Part shown: in pieces, positions 11,193 through 21,900 of the stretch
How positions within the stretch are numbered: the first letter of the stretch is position 1
Layout: each line of letters begins with the position of its first letter
NCBI GenBank assembly: GCA_031216915.1
Contig: CM062292.1
Location: forward strand, 67,816,790 to 67,880,789
Origin: Pictodentalium vernedei
Taxonomy: Eukaryota; Mollusca; Scaphopoda; Dentaliida; Dentaliidae
Reading direction: 5' to 3'
DNA: 64,000 bases
Program-made: the position numbers and the translations under genes
Notes under the pieces: generated by a model
What the model was told of the DNA's origin: nothing
What the model saw: only the letters and a program-made list of their open reading frames with translations
Database searches by the model: none

Positions 11193-11908
11193 TAGAGATG
11201 GGCAATATACCGAAAAACCGAACCGATACCGATATCATGGGGACACCGAAAAACCGAACCGACCCAATCTTTGAATACCGAAACCAATGGTATTTTCAAT
11301 TTTCCCTGTGCATTCGCTATTTATAAGGCCTTGATGAGGACTGATAGCAGTTGAAGTGTTCATTTTCATGAAAGAAGTGACTGATTTTATTTTTCAGTTT
11401 TTTTAAGCCTTAAGGACCAGGGCAGTTGTACTAAATTATCAATAGTCTACGACCTGTACATGTCCAGTTGCTTAGCAGTGATTTCTAGCCAAGTCTTGGC
11501 TGCCTTAACAGGCAGCCAAGACTTGGCTAGAAATCACTGACCAGATAATTTTACTACTGTCATCAGGCCCACCTAAAGATGACATCTTCAGGACACACAT
11601 TCTATGATTACAGACGCCTTAAGTGGAGCTTGAAAAGTTAAGGCGGATTTAGAACAAGTCACCAAATTACTGTAGATATGATCTGTGTTGACAAAAGAAT
11701 GACAATGTTGAGCCCATCAACAATGGCATGTGTAGCACTGTGACAGAATGATATAAGAACAACTTATTCTGTATTTTTCTGACATGGATTCCCCTACTAT
11801 CAGTGAATCTGAAGTCACATATCGAATAACGAACCGATACCGCGGTATGCCCACACAAAAATACCGAAACCGATACCGAATTCAAAATTCCAATACCGCC
11901 CATCTCTA
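11193..11908. mobile_element. 716-bp palindromic hAT-like element, copy 1
   Basis: Ends TAGAGATGGGCAATA ... CCGCCCATCTCTA, with perfect 8-bp duplications TTTCCTTG at 11185-11192 and 11909-11916. Subterminal DNA is rich in ACCGA repeats. The centre, 11476-11539, is a perfect hairpin containing AAGTCTTGGCTGCCT. The copy at 51475-52190 has exactly the same length in the opposite orientation. Confidence 0.93.
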
Positions 11909-12011
11909 TTTCCTTGTGCTGCCCAAGTTTCCATTCAAGCACAAAAATACTCTATTCCTAGCATAGATATAGTTCAGTTTTGCCAACACACAAGATATCA
12001 AAATTTGTGTG

Positions 12012-12170
12012 GACAATCAGGGTGAAGTACATTGCCCAAGGTATGGGAGTCCAAATGGATCATTCAGATAGTCACCCATCCAAGGACTATTCCACTAACC
12101 AGGCTTGAGATTGCTTAACTTTGGTGATCTGACGAGAACTGGTTACAGCAACGCCACCGCATCCCCCCCT
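12012..12170 (-). mobile_element. 5S-headed SINE, truncated
   Basis: Contains the 5S-like head (complement of AAGTTAAGCAATC) and TTGGGCAATG, but the 3-prime body and tail are missing. Confidence 0.8.
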
Positions 12171-12242
12171 GGATATCAGAACAGATATGTTTTAAACAAA
12201 ATCAAGGAGACATCTGTGGAGAAAGTCAAATAACCTTAGCAA

Positions 12243-12306
12243 TCAGTGGTTGAAAGACAAGTCTTTGTTGCCTCAGGAGGCAGCCAAGACTTGACAGGAA
12301 ATCACT
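12243..12306. repeat. Isolated copy of the AAGTCTTGGCTGCC hairpin core
   Basis: CAGTGGTTGAAAGACAAGTC ... GCCAAGACTTGACAGGAAAT forms a diverged version of the core found in the 716-, 479- and 553-bp elements. The flanking element ends are not identified. Confidence 0.6.
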
Positions 12307-12351
12307 CACAAGTGTGCAGTAAAAATTTTGAAAAATTACAGACACTAAGTC

Positions 12352-12597
12352 TTAACCCTTTACCTAACATGAAAAGCAGACGACACTTACAAACAAAATT
12401 CTTGAATAACTAAATATATTCATTTTTTGCATCAAAAACATAGCTTATGACCCCTCACTGGAATGAGCTCGCTGAGCTCGTTCCAATGAGGGGTCATAAG
12501 CAACGTTTTTTAGAAATAAAATGAAAAAATAATGAAAATTTTATGGTGATTTTTGTAAATAGTGCTGGCTGGTTTTGGCCGTTACGTTGGGTAAAGT
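12352..12597. mobile_element. A-alpha element, right end lost
   Basis: Left TTAACCCTTTACCTAACATG and central GCTCGCTGAGCTCG hairpin. The right end stops at GTTGGGTAAAG and has lost GGTTAA. Confidence 0.82.
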
Positions 12598-12739
12598 AGA
12601 CTTCGGTCACTCTCCTAATTTTCCAATTAGATGGGGCATGGAGGACGAGGGAGATTGATCACCTCAACACAACACAGGTTTGGAAATAAGTTGGGAATGA
12701 CCGTTTAGGTTACGTGTGGGTTACATCAGTTGTAAAATA

Positions 12740-13010
12740 CCACCTGAAAAGAATTTCCACCAAAATAAATAGCAACGACTAACATGCGATCTCAGGTTGG
12801 CAAGATCACACATTAGTGTTTGATAATAATGTAGACAGGAACGCCATTGAGGCATTAAAAAAAACATGAGTGGCATAGTAAAAATAGAGTAGGGCGGATA
12901 AGCACCAAAACACCCTTTTTCTATGGGTTACGAGCATGCTATATGGTGTAACCTGCAAATGGGTTATGATGTAAGGCCTTTATTTCTAGGTCTGATGACA
13001 TCCCCATATT
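12740..13010. repeat. Family I repeat
   Basis: Shares AAAATAAATAGCAACGACTA and the block around GGTGTAACCTGCAAATGGGT with the copies at 3.9, 23.2 and 33.1-33.9 kb. Confidence 0.55.
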
Positions 13011-13279
13011 CCTCTACAAACTATACTGTCCAAAAGTTCAGTGATTCCTTGATTTGGGGAGTACCTGACAGACACATTTTAGGGCCCACTGCTATTTAAA
13101 TACAGTCAAGGTCTTAGGAATGTGGAGGAAAACAAGAGTTGAAGTAAGGGGTTAGTGTTGGGGTGGAAGTTGGGGTTTGTGAATCTTTTCTTTCTCGTTA
13201 TAAGATCACCTCTATTGTGCAACTAACCCTGTGCATTGCACAGCCTTAGTGAGTGAACATTTTTACAATGGAAAAATCG

Positions 13280-13535
13280 TGACCGTGAGTTTTACGGGTG
13301 GAGGAAGTCGGAGTACCCGGAGAGAACCACCGTACGGGTGGAGGAAGTCGGAGTACCCGGAGAGAACCACCGAGCATCGATGAGCAACTATCAGCTCAAC
13401 ATTCTAACTGAACTGTCAGCTCCTCAACATTCTAACTCTGTTCAACAGCACTGTTCAACAGCAGTTGAAGACATGTGCAACATCGACATGCAGTATGCCT
13501 TAGTACACGGCATTGTCATGCCCTCATGTAGGCTC
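13280..13535 (-). mobile_element. SINE fragment with duplicated segment
   Basis: The SINE body on the minus strand, lacking the 5S head. About 48 bp (TACGGGTGGAGGAAGTCGGA onward) is duplicated in tandem at 13287 and 13334. Confidence 0.75.
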
Positions 13536-13560
13536 TATCATCTCGTTATAAAGTTATATA

Positions 13561-14040
13561 AAATGATCACTTATTCTATTATATCTTGTTTAACAGAGCT
13601 CATTGAGATTAAATGCATATAAATGTGGAGTAATTCTTTTGACAGAATTTTTATTCATTCAGAAGTTTACTTTATGACTTGTATGCAATTAACAGGTTTA
13701 ATTTGTACTGAAGGTATGGTGAATGGTTTGGTGTTTGTAAGTTATATATAATTTACAGGGTTATTCAATTAACCCTTTACCCAACGTAACGGCCAAAACC
13801 GGCCAGCGCGATTCTCAAAAATCGCCAATGAATTTTTATTATTTTTTCATTTTTTGTCTCAAAAACATAGGTTATGACCCCTCGTTGGAACGAGCTCGTC
13901 GAGCTCGTTCCAACGAGGGGTCATAACCTATGTTTTTGAGACAAAAAATGAAAAAAATTAGTTATTCAAGAATTTTTTTTGCAAGTGTCGTCTGCTTTTC
14001 ATGTTAGGTAAAGGGTTAAAAAGATATACATGCCCCACTG
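13561..14040. mobile_element. Family B element split by an A-alpha element
   Basis: Retains TTCTATTATATCTTGTTTAA and the right terminus CCCACTG followed by TA. The left end is lost. The A-alpha copy at 13769-14019 sits at a TTAA of the kind B carries in ATTCAATTAACAGG. Confidence 0.65.
13769..14019. mobile_element. A-alpha element, 251 bp, whole
   Basis: TTAACCCTTTACCCAACGT ... TGTTAGGTAAAGGGTTAA with an unbroken central hairpin (GGAACGAGCTCGTCGAGCTC). The copy at 48546-48796 is the same length and differs by only a few bases, so both look young. Confidence 0.92.
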
Positions 14041-14055
14041 TACAACTATTCCTTG

Positions 14056-14308
14056 CAGGCCTGAAAATAAGCCGTCTGACATTTCCAGAATGAGGTACCC
14101 AGAGGGTGAATTTGATGATGCTATCCCATACAGTGGGCCAATTTATCCTCTGGGTACCTCTTTCTGTTTAGTTTTGAGATCCTGATTCAGATTGAGGTTC
14201 ACAGAGGGTAAATTTAGTGATGCTACCCTGCTGTGCAGGGTAGCATCACTAAATTCACCCTCTGGGGACCTCATTTTGCAGATGACAGTCTGCTTATTTT
14301 CTGGCTTG
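14056..14308. mobile_element. Family O palindromic hAT-like element
   Basis: Ends CAGGCCTGAAAATAAG ... CTTATTTTCTGGCTTG, with perfect 8-bp duplications ATTCCTTG at 14048-14055 and 14309-14316. The central hairpin is GATGCTACCCTGC and complement near 14218-14245. Confidence 0.88.
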
Positions 14309-14693
14309 ATTCCTTGTTTTTCCATGACTATTATGGCAGCCCTGGATAACTTAAGGAATTAACTGATGTGTCCATGACATACCAGACTGGCTCTGTTACT
14401 AAATTATAGAGGACAAGAAAGTATTACAACACTAACAGTTCACAGATTTGGAACTTCGGATAAACAAGCAAAATAGGCCATTTGATTGTGAACAACCCTT
14501 CAGAACAATGAATACACATTTTCTTTCGTCTAAAGGTGTCAAACCCATAATTATTATATAATTCATGTTCACCTATGCTTGAAGTTGGAATGTATAAATT
14601 TCTTTCTGCGCTTTAACCTCATAACACCACAAGAATCAACAATGCATGAATGATAAAGTATGCTAGTGATAGAATGCATTGAGCCTTGACAAG

Positions 14694-14910
14694 TTAACCA
14701 TTTACCCATCAAAACTGATGAAACAAAGAGAGTCTCAATTTTTTGCCAGTGAAAGATAGCCTATGTCATGTCAAAGAGAAGAAAAACAAACCCATTCCAA
14801 TAAGTCATCATAAGGTATGTTTTGGCAGCAGAATGAGGAAAAAAAAATGAATAACAATTTTTGTGAATAACGTCTGAAAAATTTGAAATGAGTTGTAAGA
14901 TAAAGGGTTT
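14694..14910. mobile_element. Old A-type element
   Basis: TTAACCATTTACCCATC at the left and GATAAAGGGTTT at the right, with a heavily diverged middle. Low similarity. Confidence 0.45.
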
Positions 14911-15078
14911 CAGGAGACCTCATTACTCGCCTTTATTTCTCTTTTGAAAAGGTCTGGTATCTACCTGTCTGAATTACAGCTCATAAAATTAAACAGAAAA
15001 TTTATTGGAGATGGCATGCAGCTATTTTCCAACAAACAGTGAGATGCAAGAATACAAGGGAGAAAAAAACTCAAGACA

Positions 15079-15329
15079 TTTAATTGGTAGAGGGCTTGAA
15101 GCCCAAGTATGGGCTTTATTCAGAAGTGCAGGTGCTTCAGCATAAAGGCTTCATACTCAGCAGATATGCTTCATACTATCTTTGAAGTAAAATTATTTCG
15201 TCTTTAAGGATTTTCCTTGTTACAGTATATGGGAGAATGCCTTTTGGCACTCTCCCATAAATTGCAACAAGGCAAAGACATGTGAACACATTTTGATAAC
15301 CAAAAATAATTCAGCACTCTACCAGTTAA
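15079..15329. mobile_element. Family C element, whole
   Basis: TTAATTGGTAGAGGGCT ... AGCACTCTACCAGTTAA. The central hairpin near 15220-15275 includes TGGCACTCTCCCATAAATTG. Confidence 0.84.
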
Positions 15330-15502
15330 ACAAAGAAGCAATCTGCCAGTAGCACGAAAATGTTTTTTCACTGAACTGTCTGTTCAAAACTAACTCTGAA
15401 ACAATCGATGAACGTGCGATCTTTACTGAAATCATCTGAATAATATTTTGAAATATCAGAATTTCAATCTCATCATTAACCAGGCATGTTCCTTAAGATA
15501 AA

Positions 15503-15909
15503 TTAACCCTGCGCTCACTGATGTCAAATTACTGAAATTTCAAGCAGTAAATTTTTCCATTATGTAACTACCCATTTAACTCCTTGCATGCTGCTGGCAG
15601 ATATTCCGGCCCATGACAGGATTTCTCTTGCCACTGAATAAGTATAATTTTATCAAATTTTACTCCTGTAAACTGAATGGAATTTTCACCAATGATTTCT
15701 TGTGTTTAATTCTGATAAATTTTCATCAAATCTAGTCATGGCTGCTTCACAGCAGCCATGACTAGATTTTATGAAAGATTTCTTGAAAATACTCAGCAGG
15801 TTAAGAGTTAACCAATTCAGTCTTGTTTGACAGAGTTTTGTCAACCGAGATTGAATTAGTTAAATTCAAAGTTGCATTATGGGAAAAAATTTCAGCTTGT
15901 TATTTTGGC
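15503..15909. mobile_element. Family H element interrupted by family E
   Basis: TTAACCCTGCGCTCACTGATG at the left; the central AATTCAGTCTTGTTTGACAG hairpin lies after the insertion at 15812. The outermost right end is not clear. Confidence 0.65.
15576..15811. mobile_element. Family E palindromic TTAA element nested in family H
   Basis: TTAACTCCTTGCATGCTGCTG ... CAGCAGGTTAAGAGTTAA. The central perfect hairpin is AATCTAGTCATGGCTGCT and complement near 15730-15768. Confidence 0.82.
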
Positions 15910-16009
15910 ACCCGGGTGCTGAAGATACTTAAAGGATGGGAACAGGTCTGGTGGTTGGGGTGTGGTGAGTGAATTGAGTTTAATTTACACACAGAAATTT
16001 TAATGCAGG

Positions 16010-16340
16010 CAGCACCCGCTGAAAAAAGGGCTAGGCAAAGTGTGGGCCACTGCCCCCAACATGTAGGCATGTTCGAAGTAGCCTGAATGGTATTGTGGGA
16101 TAGAAAATTTTCTGAGTTGAAAAAATGCCATAACTCTTGGAAAAATTATTGGACGGGGCCCATTTCTTGTGCATATCCATTCTGCCAAGCGGATCTATCA
16201 GCATACCAAAGGAGATCCAAATCAATCCGATGGCTTTGCAATTACAATCCAAAATATTTATATGGACAGTTGGACGGACAGACAATTGGACTTCCACAAA
16301 CATTCATTCCATTTCTCTCTGTCATTAATCCCAAGCCTTG
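16010..16340. repeat. Repeat with ATAACTCTTGG and GGACGGACAGAC
   Basis: Similar to 18480-18690 and 19795-20115: AAAAAATGCCATAACTCTTGG, then ACCAAAGGAGATCCAAATC, then a GGACAGTTGGACGGACAGAC tract. A dispersed repeat of unknown class. Confidence 0.6.
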
Positions 16341-16587
16341 ACATCACTGAGAGCATCTCATGAAATAGTACAAAGGCTTGGAATTATCAACATTGAAAAA
16401 AAATTGTAACAGAAAATGTCCGGTGTTATCCTTCAATTTATTCCATTTAGTACTGTAGCTAGATAACACAAGGAATATATGAAGTGCTTCACAAGAAAAA
16501 GACAAATAGATGGCAAGGAAAACAGAAACAGATGGTATTTATTATTTAAGTCTGTTGTCTACAAAATTTCCACAGCTCCCTATACAC

Positions 16588-16668
16588 TCACCAAGCCTGG
16601 CAATAAGCAGACTGTCATCTGCAGAATGAGGTCCCCAGAGGGTGAATTTGATGATGCTACCCAAATTG
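16588..16668. mobile_element. Family O fragment
   Basis: One arm only: GCCTGGCAATAAGCAGACTG then ATGAGGTCCCCAGAGGG, matching the terminal part of 14056-14308. Confidence 0.7.
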
Positions 16669-16889
16669 GAGAGCCTGACTATTACTTGCCATTGCTCAGT
16701 GGTTCTCCCCATTTTTCTGGCTTCCTCTATCCATCAAACTATCCCACACAACCTGACATTGGTTTTTGAAAGCATCATTAAACCCCAACAATCAATCCAG
16801 CACCCTGTGTTTTTAAATGCCAAAGGCCTGATTCCATTGGGTTTTTTCATCCCAAAGTATAGTTTATGATCTATCATAAGAATTCATTC

Positions 16890-17005
16890 ACCCGTTATTA
16901 ACAAATTGACTGCATCTGCCCACGCAATTTACAAACTAACAAGATTTTGTGAAAAATTTGAAAATAATAAATTCTGATATTTTGTGCATTGGGTTAAAGG
17001 GTTAA
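16890..17005. mobile_element. A-beta relic sharing TTAA with the next element
   Basis: AAAATAATAAATTCTGATAT followed by GCATTGGGTTAAAGGGTTAA is the right arm of A-beta. Its terminal TTAA is also the left TTAA of the next A-alpha copy. Confidence 0.65.
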
Positions 17006-17243
17006 CCCTTTACCTAACATGAAAAGCAGACGACACTTGTCAAAAAATTCTTGAATAACTAATTTTTTTCATATTTTGTCTCAAAAACAAAGGTTATGAC
17101 CCCTTATTGGAACAAACTCGTTCCAATGAGTGGCAATAACCTATGTTTTTGAGACAAAAAATGAAAAAAATAATGAAAATTAATTGGCGATTTTGGAGAA
17201 TAGCGTTGGCTGGTTTTGGCCATTACATTGGGTAAAGGCTTAA
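17002..17243. mobile_element. A-alpha element
   Basis: TTAACCCTTTACCTAACATG ... GGTAAAGGCTTAA, with a somewhat diverged hairpin. Confidence 0.85.
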
Positions 17244-17266
17244 TCTCGATTCTGTGAAAAGTCATA

Positions 17267-17497
17267 CAGTACAGCCGCCGTGGAATGGTCAAAATCCACA
17301 CATGGGCACTTTTCTCAATCAATAATCAGTAGTTTTCAGCAAATATTCAATGAAAGAAACACCGGGTCGCACACAGTGCTTCATTCATTGAAAATTTGAG
17401 AACGATTCCATTTTTTTTATGTTGGAGATTCACTGTTAACGCATGCATGAAAATTTACCCATGCATGGATTTTTACTTTTCCGTGACAACCCTACTG
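17267..17497. mobile_element. Family U palindromic TA element
   Basis: Ends CAGTACAGCCGCCGTGG ... CCTACTG with TA on both sides. The centre carries CACCGGGTCGCACACAGTGC and TTCATTCATTGAAAATTTG. Confidence 0.7.
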
Positions 17498-17533
17498 TAT
17501 GTACTGCAATTATTAAACAGTTTTAACTTCTTA

Positions 17534-17678
17534 CAGTACAGTCACCGTGGACAGGTCATAATCCACGCATGGGCAGTGATGTCCGCACATGCATTTACCA
17601 GGTAATACAAATTATAATCAGCAAAATTTTAATTAAGGAAGCACCGAGTTGTACTATTTCCCTGGATAAGACCATATA
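17534..17678. mobile_element. Family U half element
   Basis: TA then CAGTACAGTCACCGTGG and the left arm through GAAGCACCGAGTTGTA. The right arm is replaced by the next U copy. Confidence 0.65.
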
Positions 17679-17919
17679 CAGTACAGTCGCCATGAACTGG
17701 TCATAATCCACACATGAGCAGTGATGTCCACGCATGTGTTTACCATGAAAATGATCATCAACAAAATTTTAATTAATGAAGTACCGGGTTGTAACCAGTG
17801 CTTCATTAATTAAATATTTGAGGATTATTCCTATAAATAGTGTTTGGAATGTAATATCATTGCATCCATGGAAATATTGTCCACCCATGGAAAATGACCA
17901 GTCCACAGCAGCTGTACTG
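17679..17919. mobile_element. Family U element, whole
   Basis: TA-CAGTACAGTCGCCATG ... CCACAGCAGCTGTACTG-TA. It contains GTGCTTCATTAATTAAAT uninterrupted, the empty site for the H insertion in the U copy at 33458-33889. Confidence 0.8.
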
Positions 17920-18479
17920 TACCAAAATACTGCCATCTCCAACCAACGCTGTTCACAAAATTTGTCATCCAAATCATTGTTTTAAATTTTTGCCTCAAAA
18001 CATAGCTTAGAAACTATACTTGAAACAAGGTCATAAAAGACCTTGTATTCTGCTGGAGGTGAGGTTGAAAGACTCCAAGATCAGCTCTGAAAATGCTTTT
18101 CTGAGGTCCACAATAGGGCCCTTCAAAAATATAATTTACCATAAAGTTTAATGAAAAGAGGTTCCAACAACACTAAAGTAGGCCTAAAAGTCCATTCTAT
18201 TGAGCCTTTTGGTAGGTTCAGGCAATATTTCAAAATGCAAGGCCTGTCATATGCAGCAATAAAAGAAGATTTGAAGTCATACAGCCTAGTGACGAATGGA
18301 CCATCCACATAAATGATATAGAATAAAGACATAATGCCACATGTGGGGAGGGTTTTTGCATGTATTTTCTTTGTTTTACTGCAGGGGAATGTCTGCTTTG
18401 AAAGCCTTTCCCTTACAACCTGGTGCTTCATTAACAAGGTGCACCACCACCGAAATCCACCGCTAAGGGTTTCAAAGTT
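17920..18479. other. No recognised feature
   Basis: Unassigned sequence with weak self-complementarity near 18020-18050 only. Confidence 0.3.
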
Positions 18480-18690
18480 GAAAAAAGTGGAAAAAGGCCC
18501 ATAACTCTAGAAAAAAAAGAATAGATAAAACATTTTACTTGTGGATATCCTTTCATTTAAATCCAACATCCACTGATTGAGATGTGAAGGTCCAAAGTTG
18601 TTACGGACGGACAGACAAAAAAAATGGATGGACGGACAAACATCATTGCTATATCCCCCCCCCCCCCCCCTCCCACAAACTTCGTTTTGG
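18480..18690. repeat. Repeat ending in GGACGGACAGAC and poly-C
   Basis: CCATAACTCTAGAAAAAAAA and TTACGGACGGACAGAC, then about 17 C. Same class as 16010-16340. Confidence 0.6.
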
Positions 18691-18800
18691 CAGGGGGTAA
18701 TTAAAATTTTGCTGATGATGAAATTTTATTACCTGGTAAACGCATGCGTGGACATGATTGCCCACACATGGATTGCAACAAGTCTACTACAGCTGTACTG
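18691..18800. mobile_element. Family U half element
   Basis: One arm: ATTACCTGGTAAACGCATGC ... ACAGCTGTACTG followed by TA. Confidence 0.65.
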
Positions 18801-18990
18801 TAATACCAAGCATAGTTTTTTCCAATAACAAAGTGTACAATCAGAGTGACTGATGAACAGTTTATGTTGTTTTGACTGCATGATGAGAACAATGGTTAGC
18901 TTGTGCAGTCAAGGCAATTAACATTATGATATTACATAATACCAAGACAGCAACTGTCAGATTTCTGTAAATACATGCAAGTTGAATAAA

Positions 18991-19645
18991 ATTAACCCTG
19001 ACCCACAGAGAAAAGAAGATGAAACTTGCAAAAAGATTTCTTGAAAAACAAAAAATTCTAATTTTTTATCTCAAAAATACAGCTTCTGACCACTCACTGG
19101 AACAAGCTCCATCCAAAGAGGTCCATAAGATATGTCTTATTCTGGAAAAAAGGGAGACTACTCACAAAAGCTCCAAGCTTACTGTCGAATCCCCTTTACT
19201 TCCAAGTTGTTCTCTTTGTTACTTTGTGTATATTAATTTAGATTTCACTTTGTTTCATCTTCTTTCTTTTGAACATGATGTGTACATATAACAGGATTTT
19301 TTTCATTGAAATAAAAATATTGTTTAACTCTTAGAAGACGGGGAATCAGAATTAATTTTTTTAACAGGACATACTGCGAAAAACTTACAGTAAAGCAGGT
19401 GATTCTAGTCAAGTGTCATCTGTCTATTCCGGCAGATGTCACTTGACTTGAAGCACCTGCTCAGTGTTTAATTCTCCCCCAGCCCAAAGATAGCCAAACC
19501 GTCTCAGCCAGATTACCTGCTATATTACATCACAGGCAAGAAAACTCAACTCCTGGCTTCTAAGAGTTAAACGAAAATTTGAATGGAGATTTGTGTATAG
19601 CATTGGCCAGTCGGTTTTTGCTGTTATGTTAGACAAAGGGTTGAT
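18991..19645. mobile_element. Old A-alpha element interrupted by family V
   Basis: The left arm (TTAACCCTGACCCACAG, GATGAAACTTGC, TCACTGGAACAAGCTC) and right arm (GCATTGGCCAGTCGG, GACAAAGGGTTGA) of one diverged A copy are separated by unrelated sequence and the V element. Confidence 0.55.
19324..19570. mobile_element. Family V palindromic TTAA element
   Basis: TTAACTCTTAGAAG ... CTTCTAAGAGTTAA. The central hairpin is TCAAGTGTCATCTG and near-complement around 19418-19452. Single copy here. Confidence 0.75.
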
Positions 19646-19794
19646 GCAGTAGGGAAATCCTGCTCATACACTTGTAGAGGCAATAGCACAACAAGTGCTC
19701 ACCCAACATATTTTTTTAAACAAAACACTCTTTATGTACCTTTCACTCTTGTGATATTTCAGTCAGATAAAAAAAAACCTTTGGCTATGACAGT

Positions 19795-20115
19795 AACTAC
19801 CATACTCACTGATTATAACAAGAGGGGCAATGCAAAACGTGTGCCAATGCCCCCGTCCGCCAAAAAAGTCGAAAGAGTGAAAAAGTGTCATAACTCTTGG
19901 AAAAATGTGTGGAAGGAACACACACTATACAGATATCGTTCCCTCATGATGCTCTATCACAACACCAAATATCACTCAAATCGGAGTAGCAGTGGCTGAG
20001 ATACAAGGGAAAATGTGTGGATGGACAGACAAATGGACAGACAGACAGACGTATGAACAAAGGGACGGAGGTCGCCACCAGATACCCCTTCGACTTTTCA
20101 AGTTGGGGGCATAAT
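19795..20115. repeat. Repeat with AACAAGAGGGGCAATGC start and GGACAGAC tract
   Basis: Starts AACAAGAGGGGCAATGC, runs through GTGTCATAACTCTTGG and GGACAGACAGACAGACG, and ends CAAGTTGGGGGCATAATAA. This looks like a nearly complete unit of the dispersed GGACAGAC class. Confidence 0.6.
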
Positions 20116-20261
20116 AAGGCCATAATCAAATATAAGACACCTACCAACATTTCAGATTTCAGTTTCAGAGTAATCTCCTTGTAAATATGCCCAGTCCCTG
20201 ACTTTGTAATGACATCAAAGACAGACCTGCTGGTACATGTTAAGTTGTTACAACAAAAAAG

Positions 20262-20475
20262 AATCCCTTACCCAACTCACATATCAAAATTTGTTATTGA
20301 ATAACTGGTGTTTCTTTCTCAAAGGTTTAAGAAATTTCAACAAAACCATATCATATGGCCCATCATTGGAATGAGCTCGTTCCAATGAGGGGGATCACAT
20401 GATATGGTTTTGTTGAAATTATGTTACATTTTTTTTAAACAGTTCAGTTCGTAAATTACACGGGGGCATGTAAAA
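20262..20475. mobile_element. Old A-beta element
   Basis: The central hairpin ATTGGAATGAGCTCGTTCC and AACAAAACCATATCAT arms remain. The outer ends are degraded. Confidence 0.65.
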
Positions 20476-20512
20476 TAATAATAAAAATGCCGCTCAGGAT
20501 CACCGATCCAAT

Positions 20513-21172
20513 GTCGAGTTGTGACAACAGTTCCTCGCACCAAGGCCAACACACCTATGAAGTTTCATGACTCTAGGTTGAACCACTATCAAGTTCTCAT
20601 CCGGAAACAAATTGTTGCGATATACTATGTTAAAGGTCACTGTGACCTTGACCTTTGATCTGGTGAGTCCAAGATCAATAGAGTTCTTCCTCGCACCAAG
20701 GCCAACCCACCTATGAAGTTTCATGAATGTAGGTTGAACTACTATCAAGTTATCATCCGGAAAGGAATTGTTGCGATTTACTATGTTCAAGGTCACGTTG
20801 ACCTTGACCTTTGACGTAGCGAGTCCAAAATCAATAGGGTTCTTCCCCTCACCAAGGCCAATCTACCTATGAAGTTTCATGAATGTGAGTTGAACCATTA
20901 TCAAGTTATCATCCGGAAACCAATTGTTTAAGATTTACTATGTTCAAGGTCACTGTGACCTTGACGTAGCATGTCCAAAATCAATAGGGTTCTTCCTCCC
21001 ACCAAGACCAACCTATGTATGAAGTTTAATGAATGTGAGTTCAACCACTATCAAGTTATCATCCGGAAACCAATTGTTTACGCCCGCCTGCAAGCCGGCC
21101 GCCCGCCCGCCCGCCCGCCAGACATTCACCAAACTATAAGTCGAGTTTGACTTCGTCACAACTCGACTAAAA
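20513..21172. mobile_element. Tandem-bodied element X, copy 1 (Helitron-like?)
   Basis: Left GTCGAGTTGTGACAACAG. The body is about 3.5 tandem 156-bp units containing ATCATCCGGAAACCAATTG and AAGGTCACTGTGACCTTGAC, then a GCCC/GCCG-rich run. The right end, 21139-21168, is a stem-loop (arms AGTCGAGTT and AACTCGACT) followed by AAAAAT. A stem-loop end with a tandem core is known from Helitron-related short elements; superfamily assignment is inference. Confidence 0.65.
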
Positions 21173-21900
21173 ATGCTGCTCAGGATCACCGATCCAATGT
21201 CGAGTTGTGACAACAGAAAAGGTGGGTTTGATCATTATGAAGTTATTGTCTGCAAATGAATTATTGAGTGTGTGCTGGGTCTGTGACCTTTACATTTGAC
21301 GTACTGAATTCCAAATAAATTGAGTTCCTATGAAGAATGACAGACGAGGGTTGAACGATTTTCATGTTATTGTGTAGAAACCAATGGAGTGCAGAGTTCA
21401 ACAATTTATATCTTGCTCGAAAAAGTGAAAGAACCCTCTGTCTGAAAGAAGATAACAATTGTAGAATTGATGACTATGCAAGGGACTAAAAGCTTGCCGT
21501 GAAGAAGGGTTAATAGTTAACAATATTATTCGACAAGGAAATATCATTTGTTCTGTTAACTTGCTGCAGTAAGATGTCAAAAGTATGCACACCTCAATCC
21601 TAATTATGTCCCCCTGTGTAGTGAAGAAATCAACAATTTATATCTTGTTAGACAGAAGTGAAAGAAGCCTATGGAAACAAGATATAAATTATAGAATTGA
21701 TGACTGTGCAAGGGACTATACATTTAATGTGAAGAATGGTTAGTAGTTAATAATATTATTCGACACGGAAATATGATTTGTTTTTCTGTTAACTTACAGC
21801 ACTAAGGTCTCAAAATTACCCACAGCTCAATCATAATTATCTCCCCTTTTGTAGTGAAGAATTCAAAAATTAATAGGTTGTTTAAAAGAGTTTGAGAGAG
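21173..21900. repeat. Degraded X-related and duplicated sequence
   Basis: GATCCAATGTCGAGTTGTGA at 21191 repeats the start of X. After that, two diverged copies of a roughly 230-bp block begin near AACAATTTATATCTTG (21402 and 21630) and carry relics of the TCTTGTTTGACAG hairpin. Confidence 0.5.

Noticed and set aside
13192-13552. TCTCGTTATAA direct repeat around the SINE fragment as a target duplication
   Set aside because: Sequence between the left repeat and the SINE body is not SINE-derived, so the match may be chance.
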